NCBI GenBank assembly: GCA_000507305.1
Contig: DF239051.1
Coordinates: 332,438 to 396,437, forward strand
Direction of reading: 5' to 3'
Length of the DNA: 64,000 nt
Origin: Breviolum minutum Mf 1.05b.01
Lineage: Eukaryota > Sar > Dinophyceae > Suessiales > Symbiodiniaceae
Below the pieces are notes generated by a model. The model was given only the letters and a program-made list of their open reading frames with translations, was not told where the DNA came from and searched no databases. Positions 11,101 through 22,105 of this stretch are shown one piece after another; position 1 is the stretch's first letter, and each line of letters starts with the position of its first letter. A program made the translations under genes and the position numbers.

Positions 11101-13861
11101 TATGTGAACCCAACGACAGTAAGTCTCATGGTGTTTTGAAACCACACCTTAGGAAACACTTCCTGCAGATCTTTTGGCAGAAGAAGCTGAATATCCTTTG
11201 CCTACTGAACTTCCTGAACCATTACCTCCTGTTGATGTGGCTGGGTTACAGCCTAAAGCATCGGATCCAAATAATTCTCAGGATGCTCTCAATGCAAAAC
11301 AACAGCCTGAACAGTCTCATGCTGATGATGGTATTGAGGGGGAACAGTTGGAGGCACCAAAAGATACTGGCAAGAAACCTGAGGTTGTCCAACCAAGGAT
11401 TGTAGCCACTCCATGCAGGGCAGAGCCTCAGCATGAAACGAAAGAAGCAACCTCCCCTAGTCCTTCCGTGGCTACATCGAATGAGAGTGAAGTCCCGAAT
11501 TTGGGGGATAGTAGTGTCCCAGAACTTTCCTCCCAACGTTTGAGGATTAGTGAAGCTGCAGCTGATGCTAGGCTTCGTCGGACAATGGCGCCAAGCTTAA
11601 AGGATGGAAGTTACAAGGTTTCCGCAGAAGTTTACAAACAATACCGCAAGGGTGGCAAAGGCAAGAAGTCTTTGATGAAGTTGTTTGAAACCTGTGGATA
11701 TTGTCAGGACTGGTTTCGGGAAAGACCTCTCCCCACACCCCGAACTGGATCTGAAACTTTCCACTAGCTGTACTTATGAAACATAGGTCCTAGTCAAGGA
11801 GTTCTGGTATGTACCTATAGATACCGCAATCCACTTCAGGACACTTTTCTCGAAGAGCTAGAATTGATACGTGAAGACGAGCTTGCCAACGATTTGGTAG
11901 TCGAGGGTGAGTACATAAGCGAACAGCAAATGTTGGAGGAGTGGAATTGGAGCCCGCCCCTTTGATGAAATACTTCCCCAATTATGTTTTCATACTGTTG
12001 ATGGAAGAAATCCTGCACCAGTTGAGATGTATAAAGCCCTTGAATTAATAATTGGATAACCTACCTATCCACTGGTGCTGGATTTCTTCCATCAACTGGA
12101 TCATAGTAGCCTGCTTAGTACTGCGACTTTCCTTGAAATCGCGTTGCAAAGGAAGCGAGTGGAGGCAGTCAAACAAGCTGCGAAGGCAGACCCTCGTACA
12201 TTGATGAGGCCTTTTGTTACACAATGGCCCTGAAAAATCAACCATGGAACCTATGTTTTTGTGATGGTATCTTAGCCAGTTTTGTAAGTTTTGAGTTGAA
12301 TGCCAAGTATAAATCTTTAATGACTCAAAATTCATTATTGAATTTCTATCGTGTCTCGTGGCAGGAAGGATCGCTATGAGGGCACTCTGCTATTCTGGGC
12401 TGAGACTGCTGTGAAAGCAAATCAGCGGCAACTAGGCCGCACAGTAGATGGATAACAGGAATTTCATTAGTGAAATAAGGTTGAGGCAATGAAACTTTTT
12501 GATTCCATCCTGTAACAATCAATTACATTTATTTTGACCATTGTCATCATCAGGAAGTCCAGCCGGACATCAATGAAAAGAACGTTGCGATGGTCGGAGA
12601 AGAACCCGGACTTTGCAGCTTTTGAGAAGCCGGACGTCTTGGGACCTTCCTTTCAAGCCATCCAAGATTCCAAACAACCACCTGGAGAACAGCCCCCCAC
12701 CAAGAAGGCAAAGGTTGAAGGTGGGGTTGAGTAGGTTGAAAAATGACATCTTTGCCTTGATTATGGATTCCAATTCATCTCCAATGGTTTGACCATCCCC
12801 CCTATTCAGGCCCCAAGGAGACCGAAAGTCAGGTCGATGATGGTGAGGATGATGGTGAGGATCTAGCCGAGCTAGCCAAGGATGATGATTTTCAGAAACA
12901 ACGTAAAAAGGCAGGTCTACCAGAGCTAGTGTTGGACAGCCTCCCATCAGCGTCTGCAAACCGAATGATGATCCTTTTCTTCAGAACTAACTAAGTATAC
13001 AATCAAGTTTGTTCATTGGACATAGCATGGCTACCCACCCAAAAAATCTTTAACTCCTGGGATTGCTTTTCCTAAGGACTTGCATGAGCAAGCGGATGGC
13101 CAAGTTGCAGGATCTTGTTGAAAAGTTCAACACTGCCCAGAAGCTTTCAGATTTGCAGGGCAGGCTGCTTGATAAAATTTAGCCATACAGGGTGATCATC
13201 ACAAGCGATGGTACTAGCACTTGGTGGATCCCTTCACAGGCTTGCCAAACCAAGCCAATCCATCCCACCTGCTCCGAACAAACGCCATCAGCAATGTGAG
13301 GCTTTTTGACAAAGTCAAGGTGGTGATGGGGAAGCTTCAAGACTTTTCCGACCGGATTGACAAAGTATACTCGGAAGGAGTGGTCAATGGTTTCTCTAAA
13401 CAGTTCGGATCCCATGTTTTGACATGCGCTCCATTTCAATGTTGCTTTGTACTCTGTAATTTGTAGAACAAACTTCATCAATGCCATTCTTAAACAAGTT
13501 GATCAGTGATGTTGAGGCAAGAAGACGAGCTTTCTGCGTTGTACCATGATGCTAGCGTAATGTCTAGGACTCAGAATTATTTTTTGGAGAAGACAGCTAC
13601 ACATTCAATCTGATGGGGACATGCTCCTACTGCTTCTCGCCCCTCGTAATCTTAATCTGCAAGTTTCATGGAAATTTCTACTGGCCTCCTGACCTCCTGA
13701 TGAGCTTGGAATCCCGGGCCAAGCCGTTGATGCCAAAGGCACCACCAAAGGCAGATCGGCCTGTGCGCAGGAGGACTGATAAGGGCAAAAAAAATGACCC
13801 TGACGCTGAAGCAAAGGCTAAGGCTAAATCCAAAGCGAAGGCCAAGAAAACATCATCCTAA
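8139..13861 (+). CDS. Many-exon protein with methyltransferase-like N-terminus and basic tail
   Basis: Start ATG at 8139 in exon 8139-8217 (MATKITEQQLILAIRRMLAI); its AG/GC donor joins in phase to 8378. Exon 2 reads DLIEYFAGVSRI..GYEARGFEI, exon 3 (to 8876) FLAPVCSSWSAVN, exon 4 (9013-9131) GIFAVENPATS, exon 5 (9263-~9469) VFGSRTEKPTMLLSN. The FAG, PVCSSW and VENP blocks are ordered like motifs I, IV and VI of C5-cytosine methyltransferases; catalytic activity is inference. Later exons include 9579-~9703 (YPAKFARAVVG), 10494-10682, 10779-~11040, ~11150-11745, ~11821-11955, 12120-12208, 12365-12443, ~12556-12720, 12810-~12955, 13077-~13165, ~13260-13388 and a last exon to 13861 ending KAKAKSKAKAKKTSS. 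Introns include GC-AG (12209-12364) and GA-AG (10683-10778) types. I remember the family as abundant in dinoflagellates. Frame conflicts near 12600 and 13500 hint at decay or missed introns. Confidence 0.6.
10683..10778 (+). other. Intron with GA donor and AG acceptor
   Basis: The upstream exon is open to ...LLAQLQ and would stop three codons later (GATGACTAA). The downstream exon ELKCELEDEPEG starts in phase 0 after GGCTGCAG. No GT or GC sits at the required place; CAG/GATGAC is the best donor. GA-AG introns are a known dinoflagellate feature. Confidence 0.6.
11995..12098. mobile_element. Family D element inside an intron
   Basis: Ends ACTGTTGATGGAAGAAATCC / GGATTTCTTCCATCAACT, near-perfect inverted repeats of about 20 bp, 104 bp overall. 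It makes up most of the intron between the EEWNW exon and the exon starting at 12120. The internal GGATAACCTACC is in reverse orientation relative to the copies near 50.0 and 62.5 kb. Confidence 0.8.
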
Positions 13862-14346
13862 AACCTGGATGTTTGGGGTTGCAAGGGTCCAATGGAAAAT
13901 TTAGACGTGAATCGTAGCTACATTACGACGTTGTTTCTTCAAGACTTGTTTGGTTGGGCCCTTGTTTTCAACTTGTGGGCTTGATTTTGATGAGCGCGTG
14001 CAATCATGCGGTCATACTTGGTGCCATTACTTTGCCAAAATGGAGTTTTTTTCACACCTCAGCGGTTTAAGCGGATCCCCATAAACAAACAATTTTTAAC
14101 TTATGCTTGGCACTTGGCACATGGCGTTTCCATCGAAACGTCATTATTGAAATTCAAAGCTTTTGGGTGAGAAAATGTTTACATAGAGACGCAACGCTGA
14201 AGCAGTAGAGTACAAGGAAAAAGGTGACAATTCAGCAACTTGGAGCTTTTGCAGTGATGTCTTGCATGTGAATACAATTGGACAAACCTATTTGACCCAA
14301 ACAAGAAAAATAAGTGAACAATCCTAAACGTTCTCTTGGGGATCGT

Positions 14347-16315
14347 ATGCCAGGTGAATCCCATCTACCTCATGGACCTGTCTCAGTTGCCTTTGCAGAG
14401 GCTGTTGCCGATGGGGTCATGGCCTCAAACCTTTGGGTAAAATTATGAATTCACTTGGAAGAAAAGAAAAGGTATCCAGGATGTTGAATGGTCAAAAGTC
14501 CAAACTACCGACCGTACTGAGCATGAAAATCAATAACTTCACCCTTGACTCTCGCCCGCACTCATGAGGCTCCAGTCAGATCATGTGAGAAGATCCGGCA
14601 GGGGGCCTTTTTGGAAGCAGGTCTACGAGTGCAGCCATCCGAATCCAAACTGCACAATGCTGCACGGGGCACGTATCGGAACATCCGACGGTTTGGAATT
14701 GGGTGGAAAGTGCCACTGGACTCAGTGAATTTCAGTTTTGAGGATGGGGAAGTGGTTACAGTACATTTCCTACACCCACGAAAACTGTTGGAATACCTTG
14801 TGTGCAAAAAACAAAGGGTTATCCATGGAGGCAATCCATGTGCTATTGAAGCATTCTGGAAAGGATACGAACAATGCCACGGTTCCCACGAAGTGTTTCT
14901 TACACATTCAAACCTTCAACGAGTTATTCCAATATGTATTCATGGCGACGAAGGAAGAGGGAAACGCCGCTCTCAAACAACAGTCGTTTCCTTTGAGTGC
15001 ATTTTGGGTATGAAGGGTGATCCTACTCCCTGTACGGAATGTAAACCAAGTCACTTGGACTCTTCGGATGATAAGCCCCGAAAAGAAGACAGTGACCTTT
15101 CAAAAAAATTATGCTGCAACCTGAAAGGTCATTCATTTTTGCAGCACTTTCCAATTTTTGTGTTACCTGGAACATGGTGGAAAACTTACAAGACTTTGAC
15201 GTTGAAGATGATGGAATATATCTCTGTTATTTTCCAAGACCTTTTCTACACTGGATTCCAAGTGGGAAACGAGACTTGGCACGTGGCCTGTGTGGGTGCA
15301 AAGGGAGATTTGAAGTGGCACTCTAAGGTCTGCCGTTTTACCAGGGGTTACGAAAACAAATCCCCTAAGCAGGACCTACCGTGTTGCCATTGCTGCTTGG
15401 CTGGAGGTCCAGGAATCCCAGCAGAGGATGTGGGCTCACAGCCCGTTTGGATCCCAACTTGCTACACGGTACGTCCGTGGGATTCTTCAAACCCACCTTG
15501 CCTAGATGTTATCCCATATGACCCAGAAAGACCTGAAATGATGTACAAGCATGACATTTTTCATACTCCGATTGGGGATCTACAGGGACTTCTGTGGAAG
15601 CACGGTATTTTTACTTCTTCGGTTTGGGTGTTTTGGGCCTGGAAACCTGGATGGCAAGCTCAATTGCGCCCATGGCAACTTCCGCCTGTGGCAAATTGCA
15701 AATCGAAAACATGCGGAACTGAGATCTTTCTCTAAGAATCTTCTATGTTACAAGAACGCCAAAAGTTTTCCATGGTTCAATGTAAAAGGATCGGATTGTT
15801 ATCTACTTATCAAGTGGATACGAACTCTGGTAATTGGAAACCTGAATGCTGGTGTTGATGGATGCTACCGACAACCCATGGAAACAGTGCTTGCCACATG
15901 TGAGGTGGCGATCAGCTTCTATGACTTGGTCAGCAAACACAACATGTTCATTTCCAGAAACTGCGCATCAAAGATGGTTGAAAAAGGTAGGTGTTTCATC
16001 AATGGGTATTGTGCACTGGCAGAGTACGCGTTTTCAAAACAGTGGTGCCTCTATGCCCTGAAGCCTAAGTTGCACTTTGCACGCCACTTGGTGCTGGAAT
16101 TGGAGGAGCAGCTTAGCAAAGGAAATACTCTTATCTTAAGTCCTCTCACCTTTGATTGTTGCCAAAACGAAGACTTTATCGGAAGGGTTTGCAGGGTGGC
16201 AAGAAAGATCGACCACAGAATCATGTGCCATCGAGTTCTGCAAAATTACCTTATCAAAGCTGGGGTGTTGTTTGACCGTGAAGCTGAAAAGCTTGTGAAA
16301 AAACGCCGGGTTTGA
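14347..16315 (+). pseudogene. Conserved dinoflagellate protein, transposase-like D/D/E layout, one frameshift
   Basis: Exon 1 is 14347-14436 (MPGESHLPHGPVSVAFAEA), with donor TGG/GTAAAA. Exon 2 starts at 14569 in phase 0 and runs to the stop at 16315, together about 610 residues. Landmarks: IPICIHGDEGRGKRRS, a Cys-rich DLPCCHCCLAGGPG, KHDIFHT, DFCGSTVFLLLRFGCF, FNVKGSDCYLL and CQNEDFIGRVCRVARKI. Spaced D, D and E residues inside conserved blocks recall DDE-type transposases, but I cannot assign a superfamily. The frame shifts by one base near 15560, between KHDIFHT and RLGIYRDFCGS. No intron fits there, so this copy is broken or the base is an error. I remember close relatives, sometimes fused to the 8-14 kb type of protein, as numerous in dinoflagellate genomes. 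Confidence 0.65.
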
Positions 16316-17095
16316 TCCCTGCCTCTTGTGGATTCTTTGGAGCTGAAGATGTTGAAGCGAACATGCAAAAGGTTGAGCTGGGGTGAGAGAGGGCTGGTGA
16401 AAAAGCACCATGCAAAAACATGTAGTAGCTACGGGTTGATGTCATCAAATTACCCACGGGGAAAGTGAACTTACCATCAAGTTGTCATCCTGTTTCGCAC
16501 ACATCTTGAACCATAAGATCTGAAGTGCCTGGGCAAATATATCAATCGACTTTTTTTTTTGAATCGACGTTTTTTTTCTGAATCAACGTAAATTTCTGAT
16601 CTTTCAGAAACCAGCGAAAATTGTACACAACGGATCCCTTAGGTATGCAATATATTCAAGTAGTGTGTAGAATGACCAGATATAGGGGCGCATGACTCTG
16701 CATGTAGGCTGGGGAATCTACCCCTAGGTTCGGTGGGAGATGATCCAATAATTGGACCTTTGTTTTTCTCCAGTGAATAGCTTGAAACCACCAACTAGCT
16801 ACTGATAACCAACTGCCTTTTTCAAAAATATATAATATATACATATTATGATCATCCCCCTGTTTGGACCTGCCTTTTTTTTTGGAAACCAATTGATAGT
16901 ACACATATAAATATATATTATATATATTTATACAGTACATATTGTATGATATGCACTCATATTATTTGATATCTACGTTCCAGTGTCAGTGTCTATATCT
17001 TCCGGTCATGCTTTCCCGGACAGGAGATCAGTGGTAGAGCTGCCAGCCTGGAACCTTAGTAGCTGGCAGTGTCGTGTGTTTTATCCAAAAAGGCT
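16316..17095. other. Spacer with T-runs and AT-rich block
   Basis: No exon seen. Contains T-rich repeats (16550-16580), a family A-like 3' end closing at 16797 (CTTGAAACCACCAACTAG, with a diverged CCCCTAGGTTCGGTGGGAGAT core before it) and an AT-rich tract at 16820-16935. Confidence 0.5.
17021..17078 (+). other. tRNA-like fragment (possible SINE head)
   Basis: GATCAGTGGTAGAGC closely matches a tRNA D-arm/A-box, and it is followed by a hairpin CTGCCAGC...GCTGGCAG where an anticodon stem would be. The loop is too long, and there is no good B-box or matching acceptor stem, so it is not a functional tRNA. It could be a decayed tRNA-derived repeat or chance. Confidence 0.25.
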
Positions 17096-17097
17096 CG

Positions 17098-17256
17098 GTG
17101 TATGCCATACTTGGAGGATCATCCTTTTATTAACGCCATTTATTAACGCCATCAAAGGCCGTTTGGAAGGGGAACAACCCGATCCTTAGGGGACGAAAAC
17201 TAACCATGGTTATTAGCCGCTTTCTAATTGGAATGATCCTCCAAGTATGCCATACC
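17098..17256. mobile_element. Inverted-repeat element, family F
   Basis: GTATGCCATACTTGGAGGAT at the left is mirrored by ATCCTCCAAGTATGCCATAC at the right, about 24 bp of inverted repeat around a 110-bp core. The core contains a direct repeat of TTTATTAACGCCAT. Non-coding; one copy seen in this window. Confidence 0.7.
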
Positions 17257-17895
17257 CTCCACAGAAACCATCGTATCCCACCAAACAAGAAAGCCGGAAA
17301 ATCATCGACTCAAGTTGGGTGCCGGCTGTAGCAGGTGATAGTTTTAGGGAGGGTATGCTTGACCTCCTTTAGTAAAGGGGAATGTAGGTCTGAGCGACCA
17401 AACCTACTGACCTCCAAAATGGTGCTTCCGGAGACCCTTTGCAATGGCCTCAAAGATCAGTTGCTGGATGGTGACTTCACATGCAAAAAGAGCTCCGAAT
17501 CTCTATGGATCAATCACACAAGTGAAGATAGTGAAGCCTCCAGTGAATTTTGATTAATTTTGCTCCAATTTGTCTCGCAATGTTGATGGGTTTGTCACCT
17601 TCTATCTCAAATCCACTCATGTTATGCTTCTGTTTGGATGCACAAGTGCCTTCAGCTTATCATATTATTTGTACTTTCTTCCCATCCAAATTCAGTGGAG
17701 TTATTTTTTCTAATACATCTTTACAACATGTTTTATCGTGACATTGCCATCATATGGTCACGTTCTTTCAAAAAGGTGGGACCCGTGAGCTGCAAACTCT
17801 ACAATCCGCCTCCGCTTGTAATCTTTTTTGGAGCAAATCTGTGTCCAACAAAAAAAGAGGTTGGTTAGTAACAACTTTGAATCCAACTGTTATTG

Positions 17896-18005
17896 TACCC
17901 CTGGAAGTCCAAGCACCATTTTTTGGTCCGGTTGGTTTCCGCACCATTTTGTAAGGAAGGGTTTATCATCATCCAAAAGGAACTAACCATGACTTCCAGG
18001 GGTAT
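17896..18005. mobile_element. Family B element
   Basis: TACCCCTGGAAGTC at the left and GACTTCCAGGGGTA at the right are exact inverted repeats. The element is about 110 bp and resembles family B in size, and in end sequence to the 34.8-kb copy. Confidence 0.65.
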
Positions 18006-18302
18006 GGTTGTTTTTTTGGAGTGCAGCTAGCAGTCCAGGGATGGAAAAAAAACAAACTGTGTAGCTTTTTGAAGCTCATGTAACAAAGGTTAGAGAAGTC
18101 GTAGATTAAGGAATCAAGCAAACTACGCCTGGCAATTTTTGCAAACGTGATTTTTTTTGGGGGGGGGCAGGTGAAAACCTGACCACCTTTTTTAAAGGTT
18201 GTCTCTGTAGTGACCTCCAACAATCAGGAAGTTGGGGGTTACCTTGAATCCCCTGGCGTGTGCTGATCGTTTTCCTGTTTATTTCCGTTGCCTTCATCGC
18301 TG

Positions 18303-18852
18303 AGATACACCGGTGGAAGAAGCCGAACGAATGCATTTGATGGCAGAGGTACTTCAAGCAGGGAAAAGAACGAAAAACGTTTGGAAGCGGTTTTCAGTGA
18401 TGAGTCCTTTGTTGGTTGTGAAAGTGTTTTTCTATAGTGATAATTTTGCTGTTTGCTAGTATGGTAAAACCATTGAAAAACCGCTTGGGAGAGTATGAAT
18501 TGCTGATTTTCTAAATATTTTTCAACAGATCTGGGTGGGATACGGATACATGCATAGTGTTGATGGTTCCAAAATCTAGCGATCACCTTTAAATATTGGC
18601 AGGGTATCCCATTATCTACAACTTTTTCCGAAACATGTAATTGAATGTCCATTTGAAAGACTGATCTACATGGTTGTTCTATGGGTTTTCTGACATTTAC
18701 ATAGTTTCTTGATGAGAAAAACCCAGCTACCCTGGACCCTAGCCTTTCTGTTGTGGGATTTTCGGTCCCTGAAGCTGGTGAGATTTTTGGATTCCGGCGC
18801 CAAGGCCGACTTGAATCCGGATGAGCCTCGGAGAAGTGGGGGACCGTCATGA
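18303..18852 (+). CDS. Candidate 3' exons of an unnamed + strand gene
   Basis: Two coding-like islands. Near 18303-18420 the frame reads TPVEEAERMHLMAEVLQAGK after an AG. At 18727-18852, after ACCCAG, it reads LPWTLAFLLWDFRSLKLVRF then DSGAKADLNPDEPRRSGGPS and stop. The second looks like a terminal exon, and VRFLDSGAKADLN is reminiscent of the end of an ankyrin repeat, though one unit is not proof. An opposite-strand frame also covers this region but lacks such composition. No link between the two islands is shown. Confidence 0.3.
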
Positions 18853-20311
18853 AGAGAAATGACCATAAGAATGATCATAGCTTCCATTCCCACATATTTT
18901 TGTTTGTTTGTTGTATATTTCTTCCTATATACATGTTCTAATACAATATGATTTGATTATGCTTTTTGTATGAACGTTTCGTGGTTTTGGATCCAATCAA
19001 TGATTGTTTTTTGTGTCATGTCCTTGACCATGGATTATTTGGAATCCGGAAGACCCAATTTAGCCAGAAATTTTAGCATTCCAAACCAACAACCCAAAAG
19101 CAGCACTTAGTCCTTGATTGGAGAGGTGTTCTTGTAGATTCTTGACAAATCACCCTGGTGTGGGGAGATCATGAGATTTGACGATCGGCATATTCTTCAA
19201 CTGGGTTTTCTTGACACCAGCCAGAGAATGATGATGTTATGCAAGTGATAGGTTCATTTCAAATGGCATGTGTGCTGGTGGTCCCAAAATTGTTGAGGAT
19301 CATTCTAGTGTTTTGGGTGCTCCAGCAGGCTGCACTCCGCCAGGTTTAATGGTGGAATCACCCAATGGGACCAACCCAGTTGTCGAGCACTGTAGTTGAC
19401 GGCCCCTGTAGTTGATTGTCGATCCCATTGCAATGGTGGCATTTTTCTTCACTGTGCTTCAAGAGCATATCACGTGGTGCGCTATGATTAGCTCGGCAAA
19501 TCATCCAGCATTGCTGACAACTTGTATCAATACAACTGACCGAACGCAGTTTTTAGGTGAAGATTTGCAACAGAAAACGAAAGGGAAAAGGACATCAGCT
19601 GTATAAATCTCTCAAATGTTGCATGGCTTCAATGGCAAGCCGGGAATCATGCACACCTCTTTGCACATTGTTTTGATTTTGGACTTGTTTCTTGTCTAAG
19701 GACAAGATCAGGCATGAAGTGGGTCAGTGGCAATCGTGGGATTTATATATATATATATACATGTATTTCTTTAAGATGCATGTCTTCCACTATTAAGCAC
19801 GATGAGTAAACTTGGGCACTCTTTTCGATGGTGGAAGGCCCCAGTGTTTCAGAAAGCCACGATTCTTTGGCATCCAAAGCATCAATGGTACTGTTGGTGG
19901 TAAAGTTTTCTTTGAAATGACGTACCAGTTGGTTTCCTTGGGTTTCCTGCATCGCGGGTGGTGCAGGATTTGGTCAACCGTTGACGTGGTGTTGTGTCAT
20001 TGATTTGTTGTTTTTCTGAGTTGATATGTTGTTTTTCCAGGCCTTTTCTTTTGAATGAGCAGAGTTGGAATTAAGTATTTCTATAGCTAGCATGCTTATC
20101 CTATCAAGCAACAGATTCCATCATACTCATATGACCAGCAAATCATTTGATGTTGCAGTTGTTACAACATGCTACAACTATAGGACTACAGGATGCCCTT
20201 TCAAAAACTAACAGCAGAAGCCCCTGAAAATCATTTTTTTTGAAGATGACATTTCCTTTTTGTGGCCCAACCTAGTTACTAGTTTCATTGGCGAACTGGC
20301 ATCCCTTGCAG

Positions 20312-20632
20312 GCTAGAAGATGCGGAGGAGATGTTGGAAGAACTGGGAGTTTCTTGGGCCCATTTTTTTTGTTTATGAGATTCTTAAGGGTGGGGGAATG
20401 GGGTCCAGCATGGGCGGGATTTCTCTATTCTTCTCTGTGGGTTTCTACGATTCTTGAAGGTTTTGTCACAGCTATCTAGCAAACCTTACAGATCCAGTTA
20501 CTCCCCCCTCCCTCAGGAAGCCTATACTTGATTGAATGTTTTGGATTGCGAGTTGATGTTGAGTCGATGATTCTTTTCTTGTTCCACAGAAGATGGGATA
20601 TGGACTCGGGCTTCCGTGTGGAGGGTTTGCCA
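20312..20632 (+). CDS. Candidate exons (LEDAEEMLEELG; MGYGLGLP)
   Basis: After CCCTTGCAG at 20311 the frame reads LEDAEEMLEELGVSW, a short acidic helix-like exon. After TTCCACAG at 20589 the frame reads KMGYGLGLPCGGFAS. Both start at good acceptors. GYGLGLP resembles the glycine box of GHKL ATPases, but it is too short to assign. The gene they belong to is unknown. Confidence 0.3.
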
Positions 20633-21228
20633 GTAGGAACATTTACGTAATCCATGGGTGTTTTTTTTCTGGCCCCTGTCAACAGGTAGCAAAGAATCAC
20701 CCAATTGGCAGTACTCACTACTTGTATCAGAGGTATGTATTGCCAGAGGTATGTATTGCCTTGGCGAGCATCCCTCGAACCAGAAAAAAGCTATAATATC
20801 CTCAATTCAAAATACGTACATGTCTAGAGCTTGCAGTGTCAATCCATAGATTGATATGATCATATGTCTTTGGCTATTGCCCAAAACTGGGTTTTTCCCT
20901 CAGTAGGTGAATGAGGGAATGGAACTATACATGTTTATGATGGGGATTCACTCCCAGATTCCTTACTAAGGGCCAGCCAGAAAAGGGGCCAAGGGCCAAA
21001 TTTTTTCCTCAACCTTGAGCCGTTTTTTTTTTCAAAAAATTCTGCCCTAAACTCCAATGTTTATTTTTGCTGCTGCCTCCCCCGACTGTTTGCCTCAGAA
21101 ATCCAACGAGGCTTAACCTAAGCAGCTGAGGTTGTTTTTCTCGTCGTTGTCTTACATTGCCATCAATCCGGTGGAGGATTCCTTCCATTACCAAAATGTC
21201 CAGGAAAAGAAGTTGGGAATGTTCGATA

Positions 21229-21407
21229 CTAGCTGGTGGTTTTTTTATTGTTGGATTTCACTTCAAATATTTTTATTGTTGGTGACAATTTTCCGAATCT
21301 GTTCCACGAATACCATGAGAATCTGTTCCAGGAACAATTTGACGCTTTTAATGTTGCACTAGTCCCAATTTGACTAATATTTTTCAAAGGGGTTGAAACC
21401 ACCAACA
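21229..21407 (+). mobile_element. Family A element with internal insertion
   Basis: Starts CTAGCTGGTGGTTTT and ends TTGAAACCACCAAC, but is about 180 bp instead of 98. The extra material contains AATCTGTTCCA twice and GTTCCACGAATACCATGAGA, a 20-mer that recurs at about 21830. Probably a copy with an insertion or internal duplication. Confidence 0.6.
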
Positions 21408-21980
21408 ATGATATGTTTGGAACCTGCTTCCTAACTTTCGAACACTTAGACTTAGCTTCCAAGGCATCTATTTCGGGGATATTTAATTTGAGGCTATTTC
21501 ACCTGATGAATCCTTTAGCCATGTCATGGATTTTTTGGGACATCCTACCGTAGCCCTTCACGACATAGAAAAATGGGGATGCCTTCATCTATTGTTACCT
21601 GGATGAAGGACTTTAATGGTGAGATCTCGCTTAGGAACTGGAAACCCTCATGGATGATAGGATTAGGGCATCCTTCCCAAAATGATCACATTTGTGTATT
21701 GGTTGCAAGAATTTGAGAACATTGATCAGGTTGGTGATATTTTTGTGAATGAAACTCCCACATATATCATATATATATTATATATATATATATGATATCA
21801 GATTCCCCAAAGATTGGTTTGGCAAGTTCCACGAATACCATGAGAAGCTGGTGAAAATACCAGCAGCATTGAGGTGAACCGTGATGGTTTGATGAACTTC
21901 ATTCAGGTGCTTCGGTGGGTTTGTGATGAAGGTCCCTGGTTGGTGGGTTGCTATACATACCTTTTCTAAGGGGCTTAGGA

Positions 21981-22105
21981 TGATGGGTTTCATCTAGCTT
22001 TTTAAATGATGTTTAAGGGTTTCATCCAGGTTTTTTCTGATGTTCAGGGGTTTCATCCAGTTTTTTCTGATGTTTAGGGGTTTCATCTAGTTTTTCTCTG
22101 ACATG
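21981..22105. repeat. ~38-bp tandem repeat
   Basis: Four successive units of the form GGTTTCATCCAG-TTTTTTCTGATGTT-AGGG. The middle two are almost identical and the outer ones diverged. Non-coding. Confidence 0.75.

Noticed and set aside
18239..18850. 203-residue - strand frame
   Set aside because: No domain, and the + strand over the same bases has splice-bounded, more protein-like frames; kept only as a weak + call.
20590..20632. GYGLGLP as a kinase/GHKL ATPase glycine box
   Set aside because: A seven-residue match without the N, G1 or F boxes in nearby exons is not enough.
21010..21035. CTTGAGCC next to a T run, considered as a reversed dinoflagellate spliced-leader remnant
   Set aside because: Only about eight bases of the leader end match and the preceding bases do not fit.
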